Source of the DNA: Leadbetterella sp040829825
GTDB taxonomy: Bacteria; Bacteroidota; Bacteroidia; Cytophagales; Spirosomataceae
DNA: 64,000 nucleotides
Assembly: GCF_040829825.1 (NCBI RefSeq)
Contig: NZ_JBFOLH010000001.1
Direction: 5' to 3' (one strand)
The notes under the pieces were generated by a model. The model was not told the DNA's origin. It did no database searches and saw only the letters and a program-made list of their open reading frames with translations. Of this stretch, positions 7,997-17,124 are shown piece after piece. The position numbers and the translations under genes were made by a program. The number at the start of each line of letters is the position of its first letter. Position 1 is the stretch's first letter.

Positions 7997-8668
7997 TTGG
8001 CAAGGCTTTTTATAGCAATACTTCTGGTATTCTCCGGCCTGTGCGGTTATGCGCAGACCGATACGCTGGTGGTGGTAGGCGACAGCCTCACCCGCTCGGA
8101 AATGGCTGTGCCTTTTGATTCCACGCGGGGTAAACGCCTGAAAAAAGTATCTGAAAACTTCTTCAGCACCACCCTGAAAATTGTGGGGATCGACTCGCTG
8201 ACCGACCGGGATCGCCCGCGGATCATCTTCCTGAGATCCATGCTGGTGCCGGGCTGGGGGCAGCTGATGAACAAAGACTACTGGAAACTGCCGATCGTAT
8301 ACGGGGCGGCTGCCGGCGGGCTTATCGCTATCCATAAAAACAGCGACCGGTACAATTACTACCTGAAGCACGTGGAGATCCTGCAGGAAAACAACCAGGC
8401 CTCCATGCCGCCGCTGGATAACCCCAACGGGATATCGATTTCCAAAGAAACCTATGCCCGGGCGGCTTCGGCCTTCAAACGGTACCGCGACCTCAGCATT
8501 ATCGGCTTTGCCCTGGGCTGGACCCTCTTTGCCGTAGAAGCCAATGTAACCGCTCACCTGAAAACCTTTGATATTTCTGACGATATCAGCCTGCGCTGGA
8601 GCCCCACGGTCATTCCCGGTGGCGGAACCTACGCGGCAGGTGTACAGTTCAGCCTGAATTTTAAATAA
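7997..8668 (+). CDS. DUF5683 domain membrane protein
   Basis: 223 residues starting at a TTG 2 bp after the parB stop, so translation is probably coupled. A signal peptide is visible (ARLFIAILLVFSGLCGYAQT). The core RSMLVPGWGQLMNKDYWKLP followed by a Gly/Ala-rich hydrophobic stretch is the mark of DUF5683. A second hydrophobic segment (SIIGFALGWTLFAVEANVTAHL) and a beta-like C-terminus follow. In Bacteroidota this gene commonly lies between parB and dapB. The function is unknown; the sequence suggests a small envelope membrane protein. Confidence 0.85.
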   Translation: MARLFIAILLVFSGLCGYAQTDTLVVVGDSLTRSEMAVPFDSTRGKRLKKVSENFFSTTLKIVGIDSLTDRDRPRIIFLRSMLVPGWGQLMNKDYWKLPIVYGAAAGGLIAIHKNSDRYNYYLKHVEILQENNQASMPPLDNPNGISISKETYARAASAFKRYRDLSIIGFALGWTLFAVEANVTAHLKTFDISDDISLRWSPTVIPGGGTYAAGVQFSLNFK

Positions 8669-8704
8669 ACAACCCCGGAACGAATATACCCGGAACTGAA
8701 ATAT

Positions 8705-9421
8705 ATGAAAATAGCCCTCCTCGGATACGGAAAGATGGGAAAAGCCATCGAAGCCATCGCTCTTGAACGCGGCCATGAAGTGGTTTTGCGCGTTGATGTG
8801 AGCAATGCGGAAGACAGAGAAAAACTCTCAAAAGAAACGGCTGATGTGGTGATTGAGTTCAGCTCGCCCCATGCCGCTGCCGGCAACCTCCGTTTTTGCA
8901 TGGAGAAAGGCCTGAAAGTGGTTTGTGGTACCACGGGCTGGCTGCAGCACAAACAGGAGATTGAAGAGCTTTGCAGGGCCCGTAAGGCCTCTTTCTTCTA
9001 TGCATCGAACTACAGCATAGGCGTGAACCTGTTTTTTCACCTGAACAAGGTGCTGGCCCGACTGATGGCGCCGCAGAAGCAATACGCGGTATACACGGCT
9101 GAAATTCACCATACAGAGAAGCTGGACGCTCCCAGCGGCACGGCCATTACCCTAGCTGAGGGCATCCTGGAAAACCGGACCGATAAAGCTTCGTGGGTGA
9201 ATAATTTGCTGGCCAGGCCCGATGAGGTTCCGATCTGGTCTTCGCGGGAAGGAAAAGTACCCGGAACCCATACCATTAAGTATATTTCAGACGTCGATGA
9301 GATCGAAATAAAGCATACGGCCTATTCCCGTACGGGGTTTGCGCTGGGTGCGGTTCTGGCAGCCGAATGGCTGTCGGATAAGACGGGGGTGTTTGGGATG
9401 GAGGATATGTTAACCACATAG
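8705..9421 (+). CDS. dapB: 4-hydroxy-tetrahydrodipicolinate reductase
   Basis: NAD(P)H-dependent reduction of the dihydrodipicolinate precursor in lysine and meso-diaminopimelate synthesis. The Rossmann motif GYGKMGKAI lies at residues 7-15, VVCGTTGW near 76-83, and the catalytic/substrate-binding EIHHTEKLDAPSGTA near 136-150. At 238 residues it is shorter than the E. coli enzyme (273), as is common in Bacteroidota. The last residues are unusual: the final codons ACC ACA TAG lie inside a 16-bp inverted repeat (9413-9466), so that repeat may have set the C-terminus. dapD, a later step of the pathway, is at 21444. Confidence 0.95.
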   Translation: MKIALLGYGKMGKAIEAIALERGHEVVLRVDVSNAEDREKLSKETADVVIEFSSPHAAAGNLRFCMEKGLKVVCGTTGWLQHKQEIEELCRARKASFFYASNYSIGVNLFFHLNKVLARLMAPQKQYAVYTAEIHHTEKLDAPSGTAITLAEGILENRTDKASWVNNLLARPDEVPIWSSREGKVPGTHTIKYISDVDEIEIKHTAYSRTGFALGAVLAAEWLSDKTGVFGMEDMLTT

Positions 9422-9466
9422 ATACATAGATACATAGATACCTGTATGCCTATGTATCTATGTGGT
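9413..9466. repeat. Hairpin repeat (family R4), ACCACATAGATACATA arms
   Basis: 9413-9428 (ACCACATAGATACATA) is perfectly complementary to 9451-9466. The loop carries two more ACATAGAT subrepeats. It lies between the convergent dapB and M61 peptidase genes and could terminate both. A longer relative with the same motif lies at 61549-61715. Confidence 0.9.
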
Positions 9467-9475
9467 AAAATATGA

Positions 9476-11287
9476 TCACCGGATATGCATCCACTTATTA
9501 AACTTCTTCTTCGCCGCCGCGTCTGCAGAGTTTTTGGGCGTAAGTGAAACGCGAATCCGCGGATCCTGCAGAAGCCGGATATCGTACGTAAGCCTTACTC
9601 CGCCTCTCAAAACGGTTACTTTCACACTGTCGCCCACCTTTTTGCCGGCAGTAATGGCCTCGGTAGAGGTAAACGGCCTCCCGTCTGTTTCCAAAATCTC
9701 ATCGTTGACATTAATGCCGCCTTCATAAGCCCCTGTTCCGAAGTCAACGCGGCTTACCTTCCCGCCCCGGGCCATGGCACCGAAATAAGGCGTATCCGGG
9801 TTCGACAGGCTGATTTTAGCATCCACATCCACCAGGGCAAAATATTTCGCGTAGTCGATCGTCTCCGTACCGAAAACATACTTCCGGAAAAAGTCGCTGA
9901 GGTCTACACCGGCTACTTTTGAACATTCGTTAAAGAATTGCTCGTCGGTAAAACCGATATCTTTCTTCAGGTACAGGTCGTTGTACAGGTTCTGAAGCAC
10001 GTTATCCAGCGATTTTTCGCCCTGTGTATTGCCGATGATGATCATGTTCAGCACATTGGCCAGCACACCGCCCTTGTTGTAATACGATACGGTGGAATTC
10101 TGCGCGTTCTCGTTGGGGCGGTAATACTTGATCCAGGCATCCCAGGATGACTCCGCCACCGGCTGCACCCGGTTACCGTATTGGTTCTCAATGGTTCCGA
10201 TGCTTCCTGCCACCAGGGCCAGCATACGTTCGGTATCGATCAGGCCGGCTCTTCTCAGGATATCGCTCTGGTAATAATTCGTGAATCCTTCTGAAACCCA
10301 GAGCATGTTCGTGTAATTCTCATTCTCGTAATCGAAGGGCCCGAGCGCTACCGGCCGCAGGCGCTTCACATTCCACAGGTGGAAATATTCGTGCGACAGC
10401 AGTCCCAGGAAACCCTCGTAACGGGCCGGGCTCTGGTACGCCAGCGTTGAAGTCTGACAGGTCGTTGAATTCAGGTGCTCCAGTCCGCCACCACCGCCTG
10501 AAGCCAGGTGATGAATAATAAAGAGATATTCCTTGCAGGGGTGCTTGCCGCCAAATACACTGTGGCTGGCCGTAACCACCTTTTTATAATCTTCAATCAG
10601 CCGGTTCCTGTCGTAGCTCAGCGGTTCCATAGAATAATTGGCTATGCGGTGCTTTACACCCAGAGCTTCAAACTCCAGGATCTCGTGGTTGCCTATCTCA
10701 AACGGGCTGTCGACCAGCAGGTCGTAATTTTCGGCCTCAAACGCATTCTTAGCCACTTCAGGCAGGGCTACAGACACTTTGGCAAAGCCGGCACGCGGAA
10801 TGATCTTCACCAGGGCCTTCTTATTCATCAGCTGCGGAACATACAGGAAAGTGGCCGCACCGTTAAAATAACCGTGCGAAGCATCCAGGAAATTGGTTCT
10901 TACACTGATCTCAAAAGAGTATAAACGATAGGAAACTTCAATGGGTTGTCCGTTATGGCCTGTTACTTTCCAGGTATTTTTAGATGTTTTTATCGCATTT
11001 ATGGCTTTTCCTCCTGCTGTGGCGGTCAGGCCTTCCACGTTTTTGGCATATTCCCGGATCAGGTAGGAGCCGGGTGTCCAGGTAGCCATCTTAAAATCTA
11101 CGTGACCGGCCCGGAGCACTTCGGGGTCATCAATACGGACTTTAACCTCGAAAAAATGCGTATGTGGCTCAGGCATAGCCACTTCATAGGTGGTGGAATA
11201 GCCGGCGAAAGCAGGAGGGATCTCAGCAGCCCGGGCCGCCAGTAAGGGAAGGGTCAGTAAAGCAGATAATACAAAATATTTCATCAT
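9476..11287 (-). CDS. M61-family (glycyl aminopeptidase-like) metallopeptidase with PDZ domain
   Basis: 603 residues with a signal peptide (about 1-20, ending ARAAE). An N-terminal M61 beta domain (FAGYSTTYEVAMPEP, GSYLIREYAKNV) is followed by the gluzincin catalytic domain with HEYFH at residues 299-303 (zinc ligands His299 and His303, catalytic Glu300) and the downstream WVSEGFTNYYQSDIL, whose Glu is the third ligand. A C-terminal PDZ domain (about 500-590: VDFGTGAYEGGINVNDEIL) probably presents substrates. The protein is periplasmic or exported. It is convergent with dapB and divergent from the TPR gene. Substrates are unknown; family homologues prefer Gly or Ala N-termini. Confidence 0.92.
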   Translation of the reverse strand: MMKYFVLSALLTLPLLAARAAEIPPAFAGYSTTYEVAMPEPHTHFFEVKVRIDDPEVLRAGHVDFKMATWTPGSYLIREYAKNVEGLTATAGGKAINAIKTSKNTWKVTGHNGQPIEVSYRLYSFEISVRTNFLDASHGYFNGAATFLYVPQLMNKKALVKIIPRAGFAKVSVALPEVAKNAFEAENYDLLVDSPFEIGNHEILEFEALGVKHRIANYSMEPLSYDRNRLIEDYKKVVTASHSVFGGKHPCKEYLFIIHHLASGGGGGLEHLNSTTCQTSTLAYQSPARYEGFLGLLSHEYFHLWNVKRLRPVALGPFDYENENYTNMLWVSEGFTNYYQSDILRRAGLIDTERMLALVAGSIGTIENQYGNRVQPVAESSWDAWIKYYRPNENAQNSTVSYYNKGGVLANVLNMIIIGNTQGEKSLDNVLQNLYNDLYLKKDIGFTDEQFFNECSKVAGVDLSDFFRKYVFGTETIDYAKYFALVDVDAKISLSNPDTPYFGAMARGGKVSRVDFGTGAYEGGINVNDEILETDGRPFTSTEAITAGKKVGDSVKVTVLRGGVRLTYDIRLLQDPRIRVSLTPKNSADAAAKKKFNKWMHIR

Positions 11288-11310
11288 AAATGTTTGAAAT
11301 TTGATTTATA

Positions 11311-11318
11311 CAAATCTA
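11311..11318 (-). promoter_or_regulatory. -7 box of the M61 peptidase promoter
   Basis: On the minus strand TAGATTTG, an exact TAnnTTTG match 24 bp upstream of the M61 ATG. No TTG is found at the expected -33 distance. Confidence 0.5.
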
Positions 11319-11372
11319 CAATTTTTATGCGCTTTGAACGTTTTTTCGGGGAAAAATACTCGAATATTTTCC

Positions 11373-11380
11373 TAATTTTG
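11373..11380 (+). promoter_or_regulatory. -7 box of the TPR-protein promoter
   Basis: TAATTTTG, followed by CC, lies 19 bp before the ATG at 11399. It falls inside a longer ORF frame beginning at 11294, which argues for the later start. Confidence 0.55.
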
Positions 11381-11398
11381 CCAATTATCAAGTCACCT

Positions 11399-14386
11399 AT
11401 GAAATTCAAAACACTGGCCCTTGTGCTGACCTGTTTTGGAGCCTTTTCGCAGAACACGCTCAGCTACTCTTCCATAGAGTCGCATTACAATAACGGCGTG
11501 GAGCTTTTCGGAAAGAAAGCCTACAGTTCAGCCCGGAAAGAGTTTCAAAACTACATTTCGCTCTCCGGCAAAAGCCTCAACCCCAACAAATTTAACCTGG
11601 CCAATGCCGAATATTATTCAGCCATGGCCTCGCTTTACAGCAAGGCGCTCGATGCCGACATTGAGGTGGAGCGTTTTGTGCTCAATCACGGTGACCACCC
11701 CAAGGCCAAGATCATTTTTTCAGACCTGGCCGACCGGTATTTTGAGCAGGGAGAATACAAAGACGCGATCCGGTACTATGAAAAAGCCCTGGTGAACCGG
11801 GCCGATAACCTCGACACCTACGAGATCCGGTACCAGCTGGGCCTCTCGTACTACCAGCTGGGCGATTTCGCCAATGCGCTGAAGCAATTTGATTATGTGA
11901 AGGGTACGGTCATTGATAATGCCGTTAATGCCGCTTACTATGCAGCGGTGATCAATTTCCGTAACGGGAATTACGATCTGGCCCTTACTGACCTGCGGCG
12001 GGTAGAGAATGTGCCGGCCTACCGCCAGGAAGTGCCCAACTGGATCGGCCAGATCCTGTACAAGCAGAAAAAATACAACGAGCTGCTGGCCTATGCCGAA
12101 CCCGTGATTGCCCGGCCCGATGGCCGCAAGTACGACGACCTGGCCCTCCTGGCAGGCGAAGTGAGCTATTTCAACAATAATTTTGAAAAGGCCGCCCTGT
12201 ATTACGACAAATACAAATCGCTTAAAAAGGTTAAAACCACACCCCAGGTGACTTTTCGGCATGCTTTCAGCCTTTATAAGGTAGGAAAATTTGAAAATGC
12301 GGCCGCCTTGTTCAAAACCGTGGCCGGGTCTAACGATGAGCTGGGGCAGCAGTCGGCCTATTACCTAGGCATATGCGCCCTGCGCCAGGGCGACCTGAAC
12401 TCAGCCATGGCCGCCTTTGATGCGGCCCGCAAAGCCGGCTTTGATAAGTCGATCAAAGAAGAAGCCGCCTACAATTACGTGAAGGTGCTGGTAGAGAAAG
12501 GCAATAACCAGCAGGCCATTGTAGATCTGCAGAACTATGTCAGGGATTACCCCGAAGGAAAATACGTAGACGAGACCAACGAGTTGCTAAGCGAGATCCT
12601 GTTTGAAACCAATAACTATGTTTCGGCCATCAGTTATATTGAAAGCCTGAAAAGAACCACCCCCAAAATTGACGAAGCCTACCAGAAGCTGGCTTATAAC
12701 CAGGGAGTGGCCGAGTTCAACTCTGAAAAATATGACGCAGCCATCGGCTATTTTGATAAATCGCTGCGCAAGCCGCTGAGCCGCGACCTGGTTATCCAGG
12801 CGAAATTATGGAAAGCAGAAGCCCTTTTCCAGCTTGAAAAACCGGAAGCAGAAGACCTGTACCGGGAGCTGCTGACCTCTTCCGATAAAATTGCCCGGCT
12901 GAAAAGCCAGTACAGCATGGGGTACATCAACTTTAACCGGGAAAAATACACCGATGCGCTCCGTTTGTTCCAGGACTTCCGGTCGGGTGCCCGCGGTGAA
13001 GCCTCGCTGACCGCTGCTGCTGACGACGCCAGCCTCCGGATAGGCGACTGCTACCTCATGGCCAAAAACTTTACCCAGGCGTTGAATACCTACGATGACG
13101 CCTACCGGAACAACCAATCAGGCAAAGATTACGCGCTGTACCAGAAAGGGATGGCGCTGAAATACCTCGGCCGGGAATCAGAGGCCAAAAGTACTTTTGA
13201 TCTCTTTACCCGCTCGTTTGGAAATTCACGGCTGATTGACGATGTCTTGTTCCAGAACGGGAACCTGGCCATGGAAAGCGGCAACTACCAGGCGGCCATT
13301 TCTGTTTTCAGCGACCTGCTGAAGAAGAAGCCTACCTCTGAGCTGGTGCCCCAGGTGCTTCTCCGGAGAGGGATTGCCTACAGCAACATTGAAAATTACG
13401 ATCGTTCTATTGCCGATTTTAAGTTAATTCTGGACAAATTCGGAAAATCGAAGTATGCCTCTGAAGCTTTCCTCGGTATCCGTGAAGCGCTGAGCCAGGC
13501 CAACCGTTCGGAGGAATTCTTTGAGATCGCAGAACAGTACAAACGAAATAACCCCGAGGGATCGTCGGTGCAGGGGCTGCAGTTTGAAACGGCCAAAGAC
13601 CTGTTCTTTGCCGAGAATTACGACAAAGCCATTTCTGCCTTTACCCGTTTTCTCAGCCAGTATCCCGGCTCGGTGCTCATACCGGAGGCTAACTACCTGC
13701 TGGGCGAATCGTACCTGGCCCTGAAAAACCAGGCAGAAGCCCTGAAATACTACCAGGAGATCGTGAACGGCAACCAGCTGGAGTTCCTGGGGCAGGCGGC
13801 CATGCGTTCGGCCGGCATTTATTACGACATGAAGCGCTACGACGATGCCATCCGGAATTACCAGCAGGTAACCTACAGCACCTCTGACCAGCGCGAAACG
13901 GTGGTGGCTTACGAAGGCCTGATGCGTTCGTATTTTGGGAAAAATGACTTTGACAAAACCATTGAAATGGCCGATAAGATCCTGTCGTCAGGTGGGAGCG
14001 TGGTAGCCGGCGCTATTAACCGGGCCGAGCTGTTCCGCGGCAAGGCGCTGATGGGCAAAGCGGATTACGCGGCGGCGAAATCGCAGTTCCAGAAAACCAT
14101 AGGGCTGGCCAAAGACGAATCGGCGGCAGAGGCCAAATACCGGATAGGAGAGATCCAGTACAAGCAAAAGGAATACGATGCCTCCATTAAAACCATGCAG
14201 GAGCTGGCCAATGATTTTTCAGACTACCTGCTGTGGTATGAAAATGCGTTTTTGCTGATTGCCGATAATTATATTGCCAAAAACGACAGCTTCATGGCCA
14301 AAGCCACCCTGAATTCGATCATTGAAAATTCGGAAAACCAGGAAACCGTAACCCGGGCCAGACAAAAATTAAACTCGATAAAATAG
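11399..14386 (+). CDS. Large periplasmic TPR-repeat protein
   Basis: About 995 residues from the ATG at 11399. A signal peptide (MKFKTLALVLTCFGAFSQN) is followed by roughly 20 tetratricopeptide repeats running the whole length. These have the typical spaced A-x-x-x-Y and G-x-x-x-x-x-x-g-x-y patterns, for example GEYKDAIRYYEKALV, DYAAAKSQFQKTIGL and GNYQAAISVFSDLLKK. An upstream in-frame ATG at 11294 would put the signal peptide in mid-protein and lies before the promoter-like TAATTTTG. It heads a same-strand row with a beta-barrel, an HU-like/SPOR protein and a TonB-like protein, so a scaffold role in the cell envelope is likely. The exact function is unknown. Confidence 0.9.
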   Translation: MKFKTLALVLTCFGAFSQNTLSYSSIESHYNNGVELFGKKAYSSARKEFQNYISLSGKSLNPNKFNLANAEYYSAMASLYSKALDADIEVERFVLNHGDHPKAKIIFSDLADRYFEQGEYKDAIRYYEKALVNRADNLDTYEIRYQLGLSYYQLGDFANALKQFDYVKGTVIDNAVNAAYYAAVINFRNGNYDLALTDLRRVENVPAYRQEVPNWIGQILYKQKKYNELLAYAEPVIARPDGRKYDDLALLAGEVSYFNNNFEKAALYYDKYKSLKKVKTTPQVTFRHAFSLYKVGKFENAAALFKTVAGSNDELGQQSAYYLGICALRQGDLNSAMAAFDAARKAGFDKSIKEEAAYNYVKVLVEKGNNQQAIVDLQNYVRDYPEGKYVDETNELLSEILFETNNYVSAISYIESLKRTTPKIDEAYQKLAYNQGVAEFNSEKYDAAIGYFDKSLRKPLSRDLVIQAKLWKAEALFQLEKPEAEDLYRELLTSSDKIARLKSQYSMGYINFNREKYTDALRLFQDFRSGARGEASLTAAADDASLRIGDCYLMAKNFTQALNTYDDAYRNNQSGKDYALYQKGMALKYLGRESEAKSTFDLFTRSFGNSRLIDDVLFQNGNLAMESGNYQAAISVFSDLLKKKPTSELVPQVLLRRGIAYSNIENYDRSIADFKLILDKFGKSKYASEAFLGIREALSQANRSEEFFEIAEQYKRNNPEGSSVQGLQFETAKDLFFAENYDKAISAFTRFLSQYPGSVLIPEANYLLGESYLALKNQAEALKYYQEIVNGNQLEFLGQAAMRSAGIYYDMKRYDDAIRNYQQVTYSTSDQRETVVAYEGLMRSYFGKNDFDKTIEMADKILSSGGSVVAGAINRAELFRGKALMGKADYAAAKSQFQKTIGLAKDESAAEAKYRIGEIQYKQKEYDASIKTMQELANDFSDYLLWYENAFLLIADNYIAKNDSFMAKATLNSIIENSENQETVTRARQKLNSIK

Positions 14387-14446
14387 CCCTCAGCTATTAG
14401 CTTTCAGCCAAAAGGAACTGATAGCTAAAGGCTGATAGCTGACAGC
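14385..14446. repeat. Hairpin repeat (family R3), AGCTATCAGCTATTAGC type
   Basis: CAGCTATTAGCTTTCAGCC (14391-14409) can pair with the downstream GGCTGATAGCTGACAGCT and CTGATAGCTAAAGG. It begins at the TPR-protein stop codon and ends just before the next gene. Related copies lie at 20036-20097 and 62011-62117. Confidence 0.8.
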
Positions 14447-14462
14447 TCAAAATAGTATACCA

Positions 14463-16178
14463 ATGAAATACACCCTGACAATAACTTTCCTGGCATTGGC
14501 TTATATGGCTACCGCTCAGAAGAAGGTGGTGAACGAGGAAATCAATATTACCAAAGAGCGGGAGGTAAGCGTGCCCAAGGCCACCAAGCTTACCGAGAAA
14601 ATCCCGCAGTCTAAAGCCCCGGTGACAGAAAAGAAGATGAATTATTCTTTCTTTGACCGCAAGCCTACCGGTATTGAAGAAGTGGAATTTAATCCCAACG
14701 TTATTCCGCCGCTCGATAAATCACGGACAAAGGAAGACGTGCTGGGCTTTGATAACTACCTCAAGCTGGGTGCGGGCAATTACGGCCGGCTCTACGGCGA
14801 GCTGTTCATCAACTCGGCCCAGGACCGCAAGTTTGTGTACGGCCTTTCGGCGTTGCACAACTCCACCCGTAAAGGCCCTGTAGACGGCAACTTATCGGGC
14901 CAGGCGCTCACCAGGTTCGGTATTGACGGGAAATACCACCAGGACACCTACGAAGTGAAAATGAATGCCGGCTATGAAAACCGGGGCTACCACTTTTACG
15001 GGTACGATACCACGGCTCACCTGGATTACACCCGGACCGACATACGCCAGCGCCTGAACCTGTACAGCTTTGCCGCTACGATAGAAAATACACGTCCGAA
15101 ACCGAAAATCGACTACAAGCTTTCTACGGGAATATACTCCCTCAATGATTTTTATGATGCTTCAGAGCTGGACTGGGGCACCCAGCTGAATACATTTTTT
15201 CCTATATGGGAAGACAAGATCAAGGCCGTGATCAATGCAGAAGCTTATCTTACCCAGATGGCCGACAGCCGCACCGAAAACCCGTCGCGAAAAAGGAACC
15301 TGTTCCGTATTGAGCCTGCCTTTAATTTTGATTACGGCAGCTTCTCTGCCCGTGTGGGCTTCAAGGCGGTAAGCCAGTCTGATCCGTATATTCATACCAA
15401 TATCACCAAGGGGTATCCCACGCTGACGCTGACCTATAAAACGCCTTCGCTGGTGTACTTTTTTGCAGGAACCGACGGCGATATTGTCAGGAACACCATG
15501 CGTTCGCTTCTGACCGAAAACCCCTGGCTGAAAGAGCAGGTGACCGTTCAGAATACCTACAAAAACATGGATCTTTTTGTGGGTGCGCGCGGCGACCTGT
15601 TTTCGGGCGTAAGCTTTAACGTGAAAGCCTCTTACGGGAAATACCAGGACCTGTATTACTTTGATCAGTACGACGGATCCACATTTTCGCCGACCGGCAA
15701 GCCCCTGTATGTGACCAAATTTGACGTGGTGTACGATGAGCAGCAAACCGATTTTATAAACGGCTCGCTGGAGGTGGGATATTCGGGTTTTGATATCTGG
15801 AAACCGGTGCTGAAGGCCGAATACAACTATTACCAGAAAGGAACTTTTGAAAAACCCCTGCACCGGCCGGCCCTTACCGCCCGGTTGGGAAATACGATAA
15901 CTCTTACCGACAGATTGGTTTCGTCTGTAGATTTTTATTATATTGGCGGTATATTTGCCAGAAATACCGGTGCAATGAACGGCGACTACGATCCTTCGCA
16001 GTCTGTTGTGAAGCTGAAAGACATTGTTGATCTGAATGCGGAATTCACTTACCTGTTCACCGATCATTTTGCGGCATTTGTTAAATTGAACAACATTATC
16101 GGTAAGAATTATCAACGGTATTATAACTATCCGCAGCTGGGTCTGAACTTCCTGGCGGGAATAAACATAGCTTTGTAA
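14463..16178 (+). CDS. Outer-membrane beta-barrel protein, TonB-receptor-like without plug
   Basis: 571 residues with a signal peptide (MKYTLTITFLALAYMATAQ). After a Lys/Glu-rich N-terminal stretch of about 75 residues come repeated amphipathic strands typical of a barrel (LKLGAGNYGRLYGELFINSA, VKMNAGYENRGYHFYGYD, FSARVGFKAVSQSD). The C-terminus is receptor-like (YLFTDHFAAFVKLNNIIGKN, LGLNFLAGINIAL). I see no plug domain or TonB box, and 571 residues is short for a 22-strand receptor. It may be a porin-like partner of the neighbouring TPR and SPOR proteins. Outer-membrane location is likely, the role unknown. Confidence 0.8.
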   Translation: MKYTLTITFLALAYMATAQKKVVNEEINITKEREVSVPKATKLTEKIPQSKAPVTEKKMNYSFFDRKPTGIEEVEFNPNVIPPLDKSRTKEDVLGFDNYLKLGAGNYGRLYGELFINSAQDRKFVYGLSALHNSTRKGPVDGNLSGQALTRFGIDGKYHQDTYEVKMNAGYENRGYHFYGYDTTAHLDYTRTDIRQRLNLYSFAATIENTRPKPKIDYKLSTGIYSLNDFYDASELDWGTQLNTFFPIWEDKIKAVINAEAYLTQMADSRTENPSRKRNLFRIEPAFNFDYGSFSARVGFKAVSQSDPYIHTNITKGYPTLTLTYKTPSLVYFFAGTDGDIVRNTMRSLLTENPWLKEQVTVQNTYKNMDLFVGARGDLFSGVSFNVKASYGKYQDLYYFDQYDGSTFSPTGKPLYVTKFDVVYDEQQTDFINGSLEVGYSGFDIWKPVLKAEYNYYQKGTFEKPLHRPALTARLGNTITLTDRLVSSVDFYYIGGIFARNTGAMNGDYDPSQSVVKLKDIVDLNAEFTYLFTDHFAAFVKLNNIIGKNYQRYYNYPQLGLNFLAGINIAL

Positions 16179-16179
16179 A

Positions 16180-17124
16180 ATGATGAATATTCAGTCAGCC
16201 ATCCGGGAATATATTCTCTCTCATGATTTTGTGATGCTTCCGGGAATCGGGGCATTCGTGGCTGAATATTCCAAACCCTACTTTGATCAGAACGGTGAAA
16301 TAGTGCCGGCCGAGCGAACGATCCGGTTCAATCCGCTGCTGCGGAACGACTCGGATGTGGACATCCTCAACGTGTTCAAGGAAAAGATGCACATTTCGGA
16401 TACGGAAGTACAGGAGCAATATTTTGCCTTCCTGGACACCGTAAACGCGCAGATAACGGCCTTTAACCGGTATTACTGGGAAGATTTCGGTATTCTTCTC
16501 CGCGAAGGTCCCGACGCCCCCTTCCAGTTCCTGCCGTTTACGCCTTCAACGGGGGAGACGCTTGTGCAGAGAAAACTTGTGCAGGAGGAACCTTCGCCGG
16601 AGACCGTATTGCCCGAGCCTGAGATAACCGCGCCGCCGGTGAAGACCTACCGCGAAAAAGAGCCGGTTGAGGAAGAAGAAGTACCCGAAAGCGGGAAGGC
16701 CGCGCGCTACCTGATCTTTGCCCTGCCGCTGGCCCTGCTTACGGCCGCGTTGATTTACATGGTATTTTTTAAACCTTCGCTTCGTGAAAGTGTCAAAGAA
16801 AAAGCGGTGCCGGTGTTTGACGACAGCGACTTCGAAGAAGGCGCGGTGACGGTAGATACCCTGTACAGCGAGCCTGCTCCGCAAACCGTTGTTGCAGAAG
16901 AGCATATTGTGCGGATCGGTATTTATAAAAGGGAGAAAGATGCCGAAAAAATAGTGGCTTTCCTGTCCGGGAAAGGCTATGCTCCCAGGGTGCGGCCGCA
17001 CGGTCCCCTGTTTAAAGTTTACCTGGTGGCAGACACCGAAGAGCAGGCCCGGCGTTATATTAAAGAAGTGGAGCAGCTGATTGACGATACGCCCATTTAC
17101 GAAAGAAAAAAGAACAATGGATAA
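16180..17124 (+). CDS. Inner-membrane protein with HU-CCDC81-like domain and SPOR domain
   Basis: 314 residues. The N-terminal 130 or so (IREYILSHDFVMLPGIGAFV, RTIRFNPLLRNDSD, ITAFNRYYWEDFGILLREG) match the bacterial HU-CCDC81 domains, a divergent branch of the HU/IHF DNA-binding fold found in Bacteroidota. An acidic linker, one membrane segment (about 184-203, YLIFALPLALLTAALIYMVF) and a C-terminal SPOR domain (about 242-305, HIVRIGIYKREKDAEKIVAF) follow. SPOR domains bind denuded septal peptidoglycan. The expected topology is HU-like domain in the cytoplasm and SPOR in the periplasm. It starts 1 bp after the barrel gene stop and overlaps the next gene by 8 bp. Confidence 0.88.
   Translation: MMNIQSAIREYILSHDFVMLPGIGAFVAEYSKPYFDQNGEIVPAERTIRFNPLLRNDSDVDILNVFKEKMHISDTEVQEQYFAFLDTVNAQITAFNRYYWEDFGILLREGPDAPFQFLPFTPSTGETLVQRKLVQEEPSPETVLPEPEITAPPVKTYREKEPVEEEEVPESGKAARYLIFALPLALLTAALIYMVFFKPSLRESVKEKAVPVFDDSDFEEGAVTVDTLYSEPAPQTVVAEEHIVRIGIYKREKDAEKIVAFLSGKGYAPRVRPHGPLFKVYLVADTEEQARRYIKEVEQLIDDTPIYERKKNNG

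Noticed and set aside
7859..8776. 305-codon minus-strand frame over the parB end, DUF5683 and dapB start
   Set aside because: It spans three coding regions of the opposite strand and has no recognisable protein features; an artefact of GC-rich codon positions.
11294..11398. Longer N-terminus for the TPR protein (ATG at 11294)
   Set aside because: It would place a normal signal peptide 35 residues inside the protein and lies before the promoter-like TAATTTTG.
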